Positions 27,722 to 39,632 of a DNA stretch of 64,000 nucleotides are shown here, one piece after another. A program made the translations under genes and the position numbers. Numbering within the stretch: position 1 is the stretch's first letter; every line of letters starts with the position of its first letter. Under the pieces are notes generated by a model that ran no database searches, was not told where the DNA came from, and saw nothing but the letters and a program-made list of their open reading frames with translations. The stretch is taken from the NCBI GenBank assembly GCA_963931925.1, contig OZ007582.1:35859836-35923835 (forward strand). Reading direction: 5' to 3'. The DNA comes from Onchidella celtica. Taxonomy: Eukaryota > Mollusca > Gastropoda > Systellommatophora > Onchidiidae.

Positions 27722-29520
27722 TTGGAGAACGCATATGGGGACGTGCATAATGAACTTATTTTTTTACCCTATGTTGTACCCATACCATACATCAGTGAAG
27801 AAGTGATAGAGCTTGCAAAAAGAAAGAGCAAAGCCAGAAAACTTAGTAAACAAGATGAATATCATGCACTGAAGAAGGAAATCCAAACAAAGATCAGAAG
27901 AGACAAGAATGCATGGTTAGAAAGAGAGTGTGCAAACATAACAGAATGTAATACACAAAGAAAGTCAAAAGAAATGTTTGAACAAATAAGAAAAGTAAAA
28001 AAGAGGGATTTCCAACCACAGAACTTGAGTCTGAACAACAAAGAAGGCACAACACTGACAAACACAAAAGATGTGCTCTCAAGATGGCACGAATACGGCA
28101 AGATGCTGTTTGCGGACAACATCAGACCAGACCCGAGGGACCTCCAACAACCAGACTCACAACAGATAGATAAAGAACCAGAACCTCTCTTGGAGGAAGT
28201 ACAGGCTGCAATAAAACAAATAAAGAATGGAAAATCCCCTGGATTAGACAACATACCAGGTGAACTCCTGAAACATACCAGCGAATCAGGAATAAAAGCA
28301 CTCCACCAAATGATCTGCAAAATTTGGCAGACAAATGAATGGCCAACAGACTGGAAGCTACAAGAATTCGTCATGCTATACAAAAGCGGCAATGTCAAAG
28401 ACTGTGGAAATTATAGAACCATCGCCCTCATCAGTCACACCAGCAAAATCCTGCTCATCATCATACTCAACAAAATGAAATCTAAGGTAGAAGAGGAACT
28501 ATCAGAATGTCAAGCTGGTTACAGGACCAACAGAGGAACCGCTGACATGCTCTTCATACTACAAATAATGATTGAACAGATAAGAAGCAATGGAAACGAA
28601 GCCTTCATCACGTTCATAGACTACAGCAAAGCGTTCGACAGCGTTAGGCACCATCACCTGTTCGATATAATGATTAAGATGGGATTCCCGAAACACCTTA
28701 TGGCCCTCATCGCTGCACTATACCACGAACAAAAGGCAACGATTAGATGGAACAATGAGAACTGTCCATATTTGAACATCGAGAAAGGAGTCAGACTGGG
28801 TTGCATACTTTCACCTCATCTTTTCAATATTTATACTGAGCAGATCATGAGAAACGCAGACATAGAAGATATGGGAATAAAGATCGGAGGCCGAAACATC
28901 ACAAACCTTCGCTACGCTGATGACACAGCTCTTATGTCAGATAACATCACCAGCATGAAAAGAGTGTTGCACAGAGTGGATGAAGCGGGCAAGACAGCAG
29001 GCCTACACCTAAATGCTAAGAAAACGAAAGTCATGCATACTGGAACAGGGCACCATGAACACCAGGAGATACTAGTAAACAAAACAGCACTAGAAAAAGT
29101 GACTGATTTCAAATACCTAGGATCACATAAATCGCAAGATGGAAGCTGCTCAAAGGACATAAAAACAAGGATAGGAATGGCAAAACACAAAATGGTTCAA
29201 CTAAACAACATTTGGAAGGATAGAGGCACACCAACGGACCTCAAAGTGAACATACTTAAGTGCTTGATCTGGCCAGTCCTACTATATGGTTGTGAAGCCT
29301 GGACACTCAAAAAGGCAGACATAACAAGATTGGAGGCAGCTGAAATGTGGCTTTACAGAAGGCTACTCAGAATAAGTTGGACAGAAAGGAGAACAAATAC
29401 AAGTATCTTAGAACAGCTTGGCACCACCAGAAGAATAACACCTGAAATAAATAAAAGAAGACTTGCATACATCGGCCACGCGGCCCGAAACAAAAGCACG
29501 GCCCTTATGATATCAGTATT
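27722..29520 (+). mobile_element. RTE/BovB-like LINE reverse transcriptase, 5' truncated
   Basis: About 600 residues of a non-LTR retrotransposon polyprotein. The endonuclease domain is missing: similarity begins near residue 20 with the linker that normally follows it. The RT core is intact by eye: NGKSPGLDNIPGEL (about 170), FIDYSKAFDSV (298-308, first catalytic Asp), GVRLGCILSPHLFN (about 360) and YADD (398-401, catalytic Asp pair). The thumb and connection follow, including LLYGCEAWTLKKAD and LRISWTERRTN, a form typical of RTE/BovB elements. The frame stays open but the C-terminal end stops at about NKSTAL, before the usual Arg/Gly-rich tail. It then runs without a stop into a P-type transposase. 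The first ATG at 27722 is the start of the open frame, not a proven start. Confidence 0.85.
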
Positions 29521-29529
29521 TACTATTGG

Positions 29530-32500
29530 AAGCGGATTGACAGATGGAAGCGTTCACGAGGAATATTTGAAGCAAAAGTGTCAAAGTTTGAATGAGGGAG
29601 AGAGAATGGTAATTTTAATGTTAGACGAAATTCATGTCGCGCACCAAGTATCCTACAAAGAGGGAAAACTGGAAGGCACAGCCTCAAATTCTCTGTCTCA
29701 AGAAGCCAGCACAGCTCAAGTTTTCATGGTATCATCCCTGTTATGCAAAAGTAAAGATGTTGTGGGAATTGTTCCTGTCAAAAATTTGACCACTGATTTG
29801 TTGTACGACATGCTTCTTGAGGTTCTGAAATTGCTCCACAGTATAGGATATTCTGTTGTATGCGTGATCTCAGACAACAACAGAGTAAATCGTAATGCAT
29901 TTACCAAAATGTGTGGAGGAGAACTGAAGCTTTCTACACAGAATCCCTTCAGCAGTTCTGAGAAATTGTTCTTTCTGTTTGATACTGTGCATATTATTTA
30001 AATGTATCAGATATAACTGGCTTGCTCAGAAAGATGTGGAGAAAACATTCCAGTTTCCTTCATTTGAAAGTTCTGCCTGTACTGAAATTATGAAAGCATC
30101 ATTTTCTCATTTAAGAAAGTTGTATTCTGCTGAAAAGTCGTCTGCACTAAAACTGGCACCGGCACTGAACCAAAAGGCTTTGTATCCAACAGCTACTGAA
30201 AAGCAGAACGTCAAATTGATGCTTAAAGTTTTTGATCAACGAAATATTTTTGCCTTACAGCATTTTGAGAAGCACTGGCAGGAAGATACACGAGGCACTA
30301 GAGAATTTCTAGACATAATTCTACGTCTGTGGAACATAGTTAATGTTAAACATCCATACAAAGCTAAGAGACTCAGGAATGACGACTTTAAAGTTATAAC
30401 CTCCATCTCTGATATGAACATGCAGTATATGAAGAAAGCAGTTGAATGGCTTCAGGAGTGGCAGAAGTTAAATCTGAAACCAAGAGAAGGCACTATATCG
30501 AACGAGACAATGACTGCTCTGGATCATACACTGAGAGGCTTACAAGAAATTTCTTCCTACCTGTTAGATAAAAAAAAAGTTCAAATATATTTTACTTGGC
30601 AAGTTCCAAACTGACAACCTTGAATTTAGATTTAGTCAGTACAGACTGTCACAAATCCCAGACTGGGAGATGTAATAATTATAACAGGACAACAATCACG
30701 AATGAACACGTATAACACTTAACAGAACAACCCATCAGACTCACACATTTATTACACATAAAGAATGATAAAGATAACAGTGCAATTACATACATTATAT
30801 TATTCTAATCAACTGCCGTCCAACGGCCTTCTTTCCCTCAAGCACTCTTCCTCGGGTCCACAACCCGGTAGTTACTTTTAAATACACGTCGGCTTCAGCC
30901 TCTCCACTCAATGTCTTAATAACACATTCCTATGGCAATACACCTGAGTATTCCAAGAGCTCCTCAACATGGCAATAGCACGTTAATAGTTCAATTCACA
31001 TTAATCTCACAATAGCACAGTCGTATATCACTATCACATGTAGTACATCTTAAGAGCACAGTAACAATTATATACACATCCCTGTCTGTGGCCATACTGC
31101 CACGACTCATGCGCCCCTCCTGTCCTGCTCGACAGCTTCACTCCACTGGCCTATGCGTAGCCTTCGGCCCTATGCTGGCCTATCCCCTGTGCTAGTTCGC
31201 TTACCGCGGGTGGCGTCTCTGCCCGACCCCGGCACCTACAAGAAGAACATTACATTGGTATAATACCATACCATTTCTAACCACTTCACGCCTCATTACA
31301 AACCATGAAGCGTACACACAATAGTCCACCTTTCACTCACCACACATCTTACGGTAACACACCTCCACCGTACCACACAGCACTCACTCTCGCTACGAAT
31401 CCATGAACCTAACTTACATCTATCGCTCATGGCGCACATTTCTATACACAGTAATCACTGACTTCCACATTCCTCACATATACTTATTTACATCATGGTC
31501 ATAGGCGAATATAATACATCAATCATCATAATTATAAATCATAGTTCAACCTACCAGTCATCACTGGAAAACACACAACAATCTCCCGACTGCCTCTGAT
31601 CTCACGTCTGTCCCCTGGGACTCCTTAACTTGCAGTGATTGTCAGTACAGCGCTCTCGCCTCATGCCGACCCCCCAACTCACAACATTTCACGCTTTAAC
31701 GTTAACTAACAGAAGTCAATATAGGTGAGCAGCCTCACTATCCCGTGAGTCAATCCCTCACTTCCATGCCCCCGTAATCCTTGAATCCCGCTCACTCCAC
31801 TCGTGACACAGACAAATGAGTGGATGTAACTTCCACGTGTCGGTCCAACAGTTACTTGAAGGAGAAAAAAAGCTCAAGCTAATTAGCGTCCTAAAACTGG
31901 TTTCAGCGTCCAAAGGGACTTTAACACTCAAAGATGTCACTGAACCTCTGGAGGAAACAGTTACCCAACTGAAAGATTCTTCAGCTCAACAGTATATAGA
32001 GTTTCTGCCATTGATCCCCGACTGTGAGAACGTCGAATTAACAGAGGAACAACAAAAAGCTTTAGTATTTGTGTCAGGTTATGCAGTCTCCAAAGTACTG
32101 CCGCGCACCAACTGTGACGACTGCAAGAACGAGTTAAGACTAGACAAAACGCTTCATGTGGAGGGGACTGATGATTGTTACACCTATTTGTCTGCTCTAG
32201 ACAGAGGAGGTTTAGTGTGGCCGTCTGATCTTGCCGTGTCAATTATTACAGAAGCTTTCAAAGTTTTTCAAGTTCTGGTTGGAAAAGATGACAGTGAGAA
32301 TAAATTTCTGCAGACCACAAACCACAGAATAATTCTTTTGCAATTGTCCCTGCGAAGAGTTATGGATCTGGAATTATGTCAAGGAAAATGTGAAGAATGC
32401 GGGGTTCTTTATGAAGAGGTGGCTGCCGAATGTATCAAACCAGTGGTAAATATTTTCCTGAACAATTATTCTAAAAGCTTCTGTGACCAGGCATCATCTG

Positions 32501-32544
32501 CAAATACTTCAAGAAAAGTGAAGACGTTCACCAAAAGGCTTTAG
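29530..32544 (+). pseudogene. P-element/THAP9-type transposase, truncated and broken
   Basis: The first piece is in frame with the upstream reverse transcriptase (stop at 30001). It contains VILMLDEIHV and VISDNNRVNRNAF, matching the P/THAP9 transposase core; Asp635 and Asp718 of the fused frame are likely the first two catalytic acids. The text continues in another frame from about 29995 (KCIRYNWLAQKD), after a probable 1-bp insertion near 29994-29997. It shifts again at an A9 run (30570-30578). It then reads LLGKFQTDNLEFRFSQYR up to 30641, is interrupted by a solo LTR, and resumes at 31814 with MSGCNFHVSVQQLL to a stop at 32544. The N-terminal THAP zinc finger is absent. It is clearly inactive. 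Terminal repeats of the element were not found. Confidence 0.85.
30647..31808. mobile_element. Solo LTR (1,162 bp) inside transposase
   Basis: It starts TGTCACAAATCCCAGACTGG and ends CACTCCACTCGTGACA, with inverted ends TGTCAC/GTGACA. It is flanked by a perfect 5-bp duplication CAGAC (30642-30646 and 31809-31813). Removing the LTR plus one CAGAC (1,167 bp, divisible by 3) restores the transposase reading frame exactly. No internal retroviral-like genes are present. The 5-bp duplication fits a Gypsy- or Copia-type element. A second family member is at 41081-42318. Confidence 0.93.
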
Positions 32545-32660
32545 TTCTATCCGTCTGAGCAGCTCCTTATGTCCAGCTAAGGTAAAGCATCTTAGACTGT
32601 TCATGTTTGCAACTTTCCTCTCACCATCTGTCTTTTCTCCTGTCTATCAAGTGTGCATGT

Positions 32661-32662
<2 letters not shown>

Positions 32663-32716
<54 letters not shown>
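32663..32716. repeat. CT microsatellite
   Basis: A pure (CT)n run of about 54 bp just past the transposase remnant. Confidence 0.95.
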
Positions 32717-32718
<2 letters not shown>

Positions 32719-33326
32719 TTCCCTATTTTTCTCGTTTCTTTCCTTACAGACACGAAAGATATAGGAGTGGTGAACACATTATACATGTATTAAAATACAA
32801 CAGTGGCCTAATCTATTATTATGTCGATATTTCCTTATTAAATATATCGGTATGCTGCTTAAGATAATAATATTATCATCAACCTACTCAGGCTAGCAAT
32901 ATTGGTGTCTATAATGGTAGATAAGTAAAGTAAGTCGTCGGACAAACTCTAAGCCTTGGCTTCCCGTTGATCTATTCCGTTTTAAATAATAATTAATAGT
33001 AGTAGTCACTTTTTAGTGGTCGAATTTTAAGACTTGCAGATCTACAGTGTAAACATTCTTTCATCTTAAGGCACATGCATGCTACATCTTGCTTTGAGTA
33101 ATACGACAACACAAGTACCGGTACGGTACACATTACGTTGGTACACTGATATCAGGTTATCAAAACACCTCTGCCGAAAGCCGAGCATCGCCGCTTGCTG
33201 TGACGTCACGCGCCCGCTGTGTTTGGCCATGTAGTTACGAAGGCCACGACTGAACTGACGAACACCACTCAATGCAGCCAGGACATCTATGAGATGCAAA
33301 CTTGTTCCCCACTTTCAAAAACCCAT

Positions 33327-33361
<35 letters not shown>

Positions 33362-33524
33362 TTTTCGTTCCTTCTGCGAAGCTGACCATGTAGACTTTTG
33401 AGTGATTGTCAGCATATTCTGTGGCTTTGACAAATGTCCTCTTTTTGTGCATTTATTTTTTTAAGATGCAGTTAAGTTTCCTAAATTTTGGTGATCAGTC
33501 ATAATAGTTTCTTTCCCCGTCCAG
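32717..33524. other. Noncoding stretch upstream of decarboxylase exons
   Basis: A CpG-rich patch at 33175-33250 contains the palindrome TGACGTCA at 33200-33207, a CRE-type site. A (TTTA)n microsatellite lies at 33325-33364. An open minus-strand frame at 33066-33299 has no recognisable domain. No upstream decarboxylase exon was found here. Confidence 0.5.
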
Positions 33525-34240
33525 CCTGAATGCGCCAATGTCTGCTTCTGGTACATCCCACCCATTATGAGAGGATGTAAGGAAACGCCTGATTGGTGGC
33601 AGAAAGTGTCAAAGGTAAGGTCTGATCACTCGTCTTACAAAGTTCCTGTACAGTTCTAGAAATCGAGGGATCTCTGAAAGAAAATTCGAGAAACAGCCCT
33701 GGAAAAGCCCTGGAAATCATAGGTTGGACTGGGAAAACCCAGGAAATAATGGATGAGCCCTGGAAAAGCTCTTAAAATCGTGGATTAGTCGGGGAACTCG
33801 CTAGGGATTTTCAAACGTTTTTGAGAAAGTCCAAGGAACTCTGAACAGTTATGCAGGGATTTGCCCTATATAACTTTTGCTTTTCTCTGTCATAAGGGTG
33901 TATTTTAACTTTGTCCCTAACTTTGCTGTGATCCAGAGGATTAAAAAAAAGTATAGGCCTATATATATCCAGTACATTTTTTGTTTGTTTGTTTCTTAAT
34001 ATTTAATTATGAAGCTAAGTCAGTCCGCACAGTACATGAACAATCATTTCTTTTCAATCCATGCAGTTGGCGCCAGCCATCAAGAAAAGAATGACTGAAC
34101 AAGGCACAATGTTGGTGGGGTACCAGCCAGATGGCGACCTGGTCAACTTTTTCCGCATGGTTGTCTCCAACGCGGACGTCACAGAGCGAGACATGGACTT
34201 CGTTGTTGCTGAAATTAGCCGGCTGGGTTCTGACTTGTGA
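33525..34240 (+). CDS. PLP-dependent acidic amino-acid decarboxylase (CSAD/GADL1 type), last two coding exons
   Basis: Exon 33525-33614 (30 codons, acceptor CCCCGTCCAG, donor GTAAGG) reads PECANVCFWYIPPIMRG, ending with VSK. Exon 34067-34240 (acceptor TCCATGCAG) continues LAPAIKKRMTEQGTMLVGYQ, then VNFFRMVVSNADV, and ends SRLGSDL and TGA. Both introns flanking are phase 0. The motifs NVCFWYIPP, MLVGYQP and NFFRMVV are those of the C-terminal domain of group II decarboxylases. CSAD, GADL1 and ADC-like enzymes decarboxylate cysteine sulfinate or aspartate to hypotaurine or beta-alanine; glutamate decarboxylase is a close relative. The PLP-binding lysine and the rest of the enzyme lie in upstream exons that I could not find in the window. 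They may lie beyond the transposon nest or be lost. The exons themselves are undamaged. Confidence 0.85.
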
Positions 34241-34258
34241 AGTCTTGTCGGATAGTTT

Positions 34259-34502
34259 CGATGGGGTATTTGCTATAGTGTTGTACGCGACATTTTGCTT
34301 ATTTTGAGGTTTTTGTCATGAAAGTGGTTTTCTCACTCCTAGTTTCATTATGTACAAGTGTCATTCCAATTGGTTAAAAACTTTTCGAGATATGTGTTTG
34401 TGATGTAATGTATGCGTTTAACCCTTTTGCCGACCAAACTTCAGTCCTCATTTTCTCGAAAAGGCAAAAATGCACATACAACGAAATGGCAAATACCCGG
34501 CT
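34259..34502 (+). repeat. About 245-bp repeat, copy 1 (decarboxylase 3' UTR region)
   Basis: It matches 35341-35590 in the same orientation (GGGGTATTTG, TGTCATTCCAAT, CCTCATTTTCTCGAAAAG, CAAATACCCG). It begins about 19 bp after the decarboxylase stop codon, so it probably forms the 3' UTR. Confidence 0.8.
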
Positions 34503-34782
34503 GTCTGTTCTCTGTGACATCAATCAAAGAGTGAAGCTTGTATAAAACATGTATCAAAACATGACACTTGCAGGATTTAAGGGGGAAAAGAACCAAATAC
34601 TGTACAGTAATCTTGAACATAAAAATGTAAAGCTATTGTTAAGATATTTATACAGAAGAATGCATAAACAAATGAACTACTTAATGTTGTTTGAAGCTGT
34701 GTTGAACTGCCTTGACATCGGAAAATATGTTGTTTCAAAAACTGAAACTCCCTTTTCGGTAATTATCAATGGTTGCCCTATT

Positions 34783-35226
34783 TGTATTTTTATTTGTAAA
34801 ACTCTTTAATCCCATTTGGGAAATTTGCCTTTGTGCCATTGCAGCCCAGTTACAACTGGAGCAGGCACGTCGTCGCCACAGTGCAGCGCCGGTCGGCGGT
34901 TCTTTTCTTTGGGGGGGGGGATGAGGGAGGGGTAGGGAATGGTAGGGAATTTTATTTAATTTTTCCCGGGCAGCGGCCTATTCGGCCTGCTCTTTACGAT
35001 TTCCAACTGCCAAGGTATCTTTAAAGTGCGCAACGTGCACACGGGCCCTCCGAATTTTTTCGTCCTTATCCGAGAAGACTAGGTACTCGATCCTACCCCT
35101 CAATAGGATCAGGGACACGAAAATATGAGAAAAATCCCAAACTTCCAACATGCCTGCACCGGCCGGGTTTTGAACCCGGGACCCTTGGCATGAGAGGCGA
35201 GCACCTTGCCTCTAGACCACCTTGTC
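34783..35226 (-). mobile_element. tRNA-derived SINE (full length, young)
   Basis: It closely matches 19229-19675, including the GGTTTTGAACCCGGG head region (plus-strand view), the body and the tail CCCATTTGGGAAATTTGCC. The (ATTTGT)-type tail is at 34780-34800. It lies between the two 245-bp repeats. Confidence 0.92.
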
Positions 35227-35340
35227 CCCTATGATCTGGGTACCGGTATCACTGTGGCCTGTATGAAAATCTTGAAACTTATACTTTCATCCGTTTAGTC
35301 AATAACTGGTGCCAAGCATAGGCAAGTTGTGAAATATATC

Positions 35341-35590
35341 GTGGGGTATTTGACATTGTTGTATGGGACATTTTTGGGGGAATTGGGTGTTTTGTCACGA
35401 AAATGGCTCTCTTAGTCCTAATTTCATTAGGTAGGCCTAGAAATGTCATTCCAATCGTTTAAGAGTTTATGCATATGTTTGTGACGTTTTGTTGTCCTCT
35501 GATTTTACACCTGCGCTCCTTTCAAGTTTCAATCCTCATTTTCTCGAAAAGATAAAAGGGCACACATAACAATATGACAAATACCCGACG
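35341..35590 (+). repeat. About 245-bp repeat, copy 2
   Basis: Direct copy of 34259-34502, about 1,080 bp downstream, with scattered changes. Confidence 0.8.
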
Positions 35591-36689
35591 ATATATAATA
35601 TTGATTTAAAAAGAAATGCTATTCCTTGGTTGGATGTCTCCTAGGGGGGACTGCGTTTGTCATCAGCGTCTGGCCTAGAACGGCCATCACGTGATAACTC
35701 TAATAATAACACAACAGTCTTTTTTAATTTGAATTGTAAAGCTTGGATGTATCTTAACTCAGATTCTGTTAATAAATCGAGGGTTGCCTGCGAAAACACC
35801 TTAACTTGAAAATTGTCGGTGTTTGTGTTTTTGTTTGTTTGCATATTCTGTTTCGCCTTGGTAAGTATTACATTTTGACATGATGCAATTTCCAGCATCG
35901 AATTAATTGACCTAATTATTGATGAAGATTTAAGGGTCTTAACAGACATTTGATACTTTGTCAAACTTTCAAATCGCTCTCCTGTAAAATTTACAAACCT
36001 GGCGATACGGTCTTGGCGCTGGCACCCCTCGAAATATTGTATGTATTATTTTGAGACACCCTGTATGTTTCAGTTTCGTGGTGAACAGCCCATCCCCCAT
36101 CTAGAATCAGAATATAAACTTTTGACTGGCTGAGAAAACGAAACAAAAAAGGAAAGGAAAAAATGTCTGAAGCTTTTCAGTTCATTCCCGTACTCCAGTT
36201 GAAATGTATGCATGAATTGTGTTGCATTCAATGTAACTTGGTCATGTGGCTGTTACTGAAGTCAACAACAATATTGGTATGCAACTACCCATACCACAGC
36301 AGGGTACATTGACCTCTTGTTTCTCGAGGCTCATTTGTCCATCAGCTTTCAAAGCTACCCAATTCCCATCTATTCCCCCCCCCCCCCATACACACCAACA
36401 TTTTCTGTTCTTACAGTAGTTTCGTAAAGCTCAGAAAAGATCTTGTTTCTGTGAAACAATTGGAAGGTCCGTCTGTCTCCGTAAACATTAATTTTTATTG
36501 ACTGGGAAGGCTTAAACATGTGAGTATTGACGATTGAGGACTGATGGAGATAAGCAACAAAAGAATAGAAACAGACGTAAAGAAATGGCAACGTTTACAA
36601 TTTCGTACACCAATTAGAACGAATACTGGCTGCATTGAGGATGAAATGAACGAAAACAAAGCTATAACTCGTCACCTTGGTGTTCCAGC
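35591..36689. other. Noncoding stretch, no gene seen
   Basis: A 14-base C run lies near 36376. Open frames on the minus strand around 35641-35964 have no recognisable domain. Confidence 0.5.
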
Positions 36690-36930
36690 TCCACTTTTTG
36701 GACAACTGAGAATTCCACGTTTAACGTTTGCCGCTTTGGTATTATGATAAGGAGTTAGAATGTATCGGAAATGTGAAACAGCTTGACCAGTGGCACAACG
36801 TATTTTAAACAAGTGTCAGAGTGTGCATTTGTTATAGTTCTTCTACAAACTAAAAGATCTCCGTTTTTTTTTCTTCAGAAAATGGAGATAGAAAAAACAA
36901 GAACTAAAGTGGCGAAGTCTTCGGCAAAGG
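36690..36930 (+). repeat. Dispersed repeat family E
   Basis: It shares CACTTTTTGGACAACTGAGAA, TGGTATTATGATAAGGAGTTA, GGCACAACGTATTTTAAACAA and GTGCATTTG with 49287-49475. Its 3' part matches 21740-21810. Confidence 0.75.
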
Positions 36931-37239
36931 AGAGTCATGGCTCTTTAAGTCTTATCTTGCAGCTCTCGGACATTCAATGTTCATCATTTATGTTTATAAT
37001 AAATCGATCAATCCCGCCCATGCCAGCTGCCGTATAACAGTCGTGCAAGCGGAATAGTCCGGCCGTGCCCGGGCTTACGAAAAGAATCCTTTCCTTTGGT
37101 GTATTGATTGGCATTATATAATACACCGCGGTAGTTAAATGTTGCGCCGGAAAGTGCCACCGAACTTCCCAGAGACGACTGACTGAGTGTCTTAAATTGC
37201 ATTTTCATTACGTGCAGAATGGAAACGTCAACGGAAAGG

Positions 37240-37415
37240 CCAATAAACCCTGCAAGCAGTGAAATAGAAATAATAATTTCATGTGTACGGAACCGCTTAT
37301 ACATGGGGAACCGCTTATACATGGAAAAACGCTTTCTTTATATTTCATTTTACTCCCGGATGGATTTGTGGTGTTTCCAATGTCGCTTCCGTTTCTGTAC
37401 ACACGAAAACACAGC
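37240..37415. mobile_element. MITE-like fragment related to 26619-26804
   Basis: GTGTACGGAACCGC near the left and CGCTTCCGTTTCTGTACACACGAAAACA on the right form imperfect inverted ends. A short tandem (GGAACCGCTTATACATGG) lies inside. Confidence 0.45.
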
Positions 37416-37897
37416 TTTAGTGGTGTATTACAGAGTTGTCGCTGTACATTCTTCGAAATCGGCGATTCCCTGCAGATCTGTCCTGAGCAAGGCGCTCGGC
37501 TGTCAGGATGGGAAGGCTGGTGTTCTCGCGGATGCTGTCGACCTATCTTCGAAAGATGACACCGTGAAACTAAGCTTTTTTTGTTTTGTTTGTTTCTGTT
37601 TTACAAAACTATGAATATGAAAAGCTGTTAACTTCGAATCATGAAAACTGAGCACAAAAAAACGTTGGGCTCAGCACTTATATCTAGAAATGAGATGCGC
37701 ATGTTCTCGATCGTTGTTATCTTTCAGTTTTTCCATGTGATAACATACAATTTTGCAAAGTGCAGACAGCTGGTTTTCCTTATCCGATAGGCAATAACGA
37801 ACTTTCTTTTGCCTGGTAAGATTTCCAGTCTTAACCTTATAGATGGACATTTTACTAAAGAGGGAAACAATAAACCTATTTGAGCCATTTTATTTAT

Positions 37898-38025
37898 CAA
37901 ATAGACAAAGCCACAAAACGAAATGGACAAAGCTACAAAATGAAATAGTCAAAGCTGCAAAATGAAATAGACAAAGCTGCCAAATGAAACAGCCAAGGGT
38001 ATTAAATGAAATGGACAAAGCTATT
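37898..38025. repeat. 22-bp minisatellite (about 6 units)
   Basis: Units AAATAGACAAAGCTACAAAATG with small changes run in tandem. The last units are more diverged. Confidence 0.88.
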
Positions 38026-39199
38026 CATGATTTTTATAACTGTCTTTATGACACATTCGCATTCCGCCCAAAACACGTTTCTGAGATAGTGGCGCTCTCC
38101 CCTATTGTGCCGATTTTTTCCGACGCACTAAAAGATACGCCATTCGGACAGATATGTGATTCATAATTTATGACGCGTTGGTTGATGATACAGACAGGAT
38201 TCGATAGAGCAGCGATACGCTTGCTTGGGCAAATATAGTTTTACATACCTACAAAAAGTAAAAAAAAAATTATGCCGAATTTTGCTTTAATCCCTTTTAA
38301 CATAATAAGTTAGTAGGTAGATTTCAGTTCTGTTAACAAACAAACAAACAAACAAACAAATATATATATATATTATGCCAATCATCAAACAGACGATGAT
38401 GTTTTTGTTTGATTTTGGCCTGCCAATGCCATGAATCAAGGCTATTTTGAATACCATCGGATTTATACCTTTTCCTCTATTTCATAACTGTCTGTGATAC
38501 TGATAGGTATATTTTTTGTCCCCCCCCCCCACCCCCCCACGAGTATATCATGGTAGAAAAATTGAATGGAAATAATTTTGATGAAATTATTAAGTGCTTC
38601 TATGACATTGTGAATACATCATTTATCGTGAACGCGATCTATCACCAGTCCATTCATTCATAAAATGAAATTATTTTCCTAGTGAACTCTACCCAGGAGG
38701 GCAAGATCCCCCCCTCCTCCAATAATTTGTATAGCGTATGCGTTTGTGTTTGTGTTTGGAGAAAGCACGCCGACACGATCATGGTCAATTTGCGATAGGA
38801 AAAAAAACGAACAATAAAACAGAATGATTAAAAAAATAGACAGAATTAAGCTTAGATGCATTCAGAAGCGTTCACCAACCACGCGCTGCATAGCGCATAG
38901 ATTGCCAACTGGCGGTGAATTATTATCTTAATCCAATGTTTTGATTTCATGCTTATCGGCAAAAGGTACTGTGCTTGCCGGTCCATAAAACAATTACTTT
39001 CTGACATGGACCCGCAGTGCATCCTGCCCATCCTTAAGGAGGCTGAAATATTTGTGTTGGTTTAAAGATTTAAGCAGGTATATTTGTTTTGTAATACAAT
39101 ACATTTTATTCACAAATTATTTTATATGGGCCTTTCCAGCTAGATGTTTAATTTTGTGGAATTTTAATCCATCAAGCATTGAAACCCATACACACACGT
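38026..39199. other. Noncoding stretch with dispersed repeat
   Basis: It holds (CAAA)n followed by (TA)n at 38336-38373 and C runs at 38521-38538. A GTTTGGAGAAAGCACGCCGACACG repeat at about 38740-38840 is shared with 20060-20180 and 45505-45575. No gene was recognised. Confidence 0.5.
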
Positions 39200-39540
39200 A
39201 CATGTAGGCATCCTTCAGTCTGGGGAGACTATGGAGTTGCGCTCTGGGTAAGATAGCCCAAAGCTTGGGTTTTATTAGTATGGAGGGCAAGCTGTTACCC
39301 ATGCAGCAGACCCCCACCCCCTCTCCACGTCGTTGGAATGGTCCATTGGGTAGGCAAGCGCCGATACACATGGTTCCAGTGCCGCCGCAGGAGTTGCCAG
39401 AACGTTGCTGTATACAGCCTGGGACTGCCTTGGGGACTCCGACTCCGGATTATTCCTCAGGGATGACTCCCGAAGTCTTTCCCATGTGTAGGTATGGCGG
39501 CAAGGCAGCGGAGGTTTGAAATCAGTTTTCCTTCTCTTAG
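39200..39540. repeat. GC-rich block, probably a dispersed repeat
   Basis: This is a locally GC-rich, both-strand-open block with frames of 84 and 101 residues and no recognisable domain. It begins TCCTTCAGTCTGGGGAGACT and contains CAGCCTGGGACTGCCTTGGG. It looks like a repeat body rather than a gene, but only one copy is in the window. Confidence 0.35.
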
Positions 39541-39632
39541 GTGAGCTGTCTTGCCGGACTGATGAGCCCCACCTACCCATTTACCAAGCACTAAGAATGA
39601 ATTTGCAGTAAAGTAACAGAAAGCAAAACATT

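Noticed and set aside
33066..33299. Minus-strand 77-residue frame, possibly an exon (VLAALSGVRQFSRGLRNY)
   Set aside because: Acceptor-like site present, but the donor (GTGTTT) is weak, no homologue is recognised and the stretch is simply GC-rich.
39265..39580. 84- and 101-residue overlapping frames on opposite strands
   Set aside because: Both strands open over the same GC-rich block, no domain; treated as a probable repeat.
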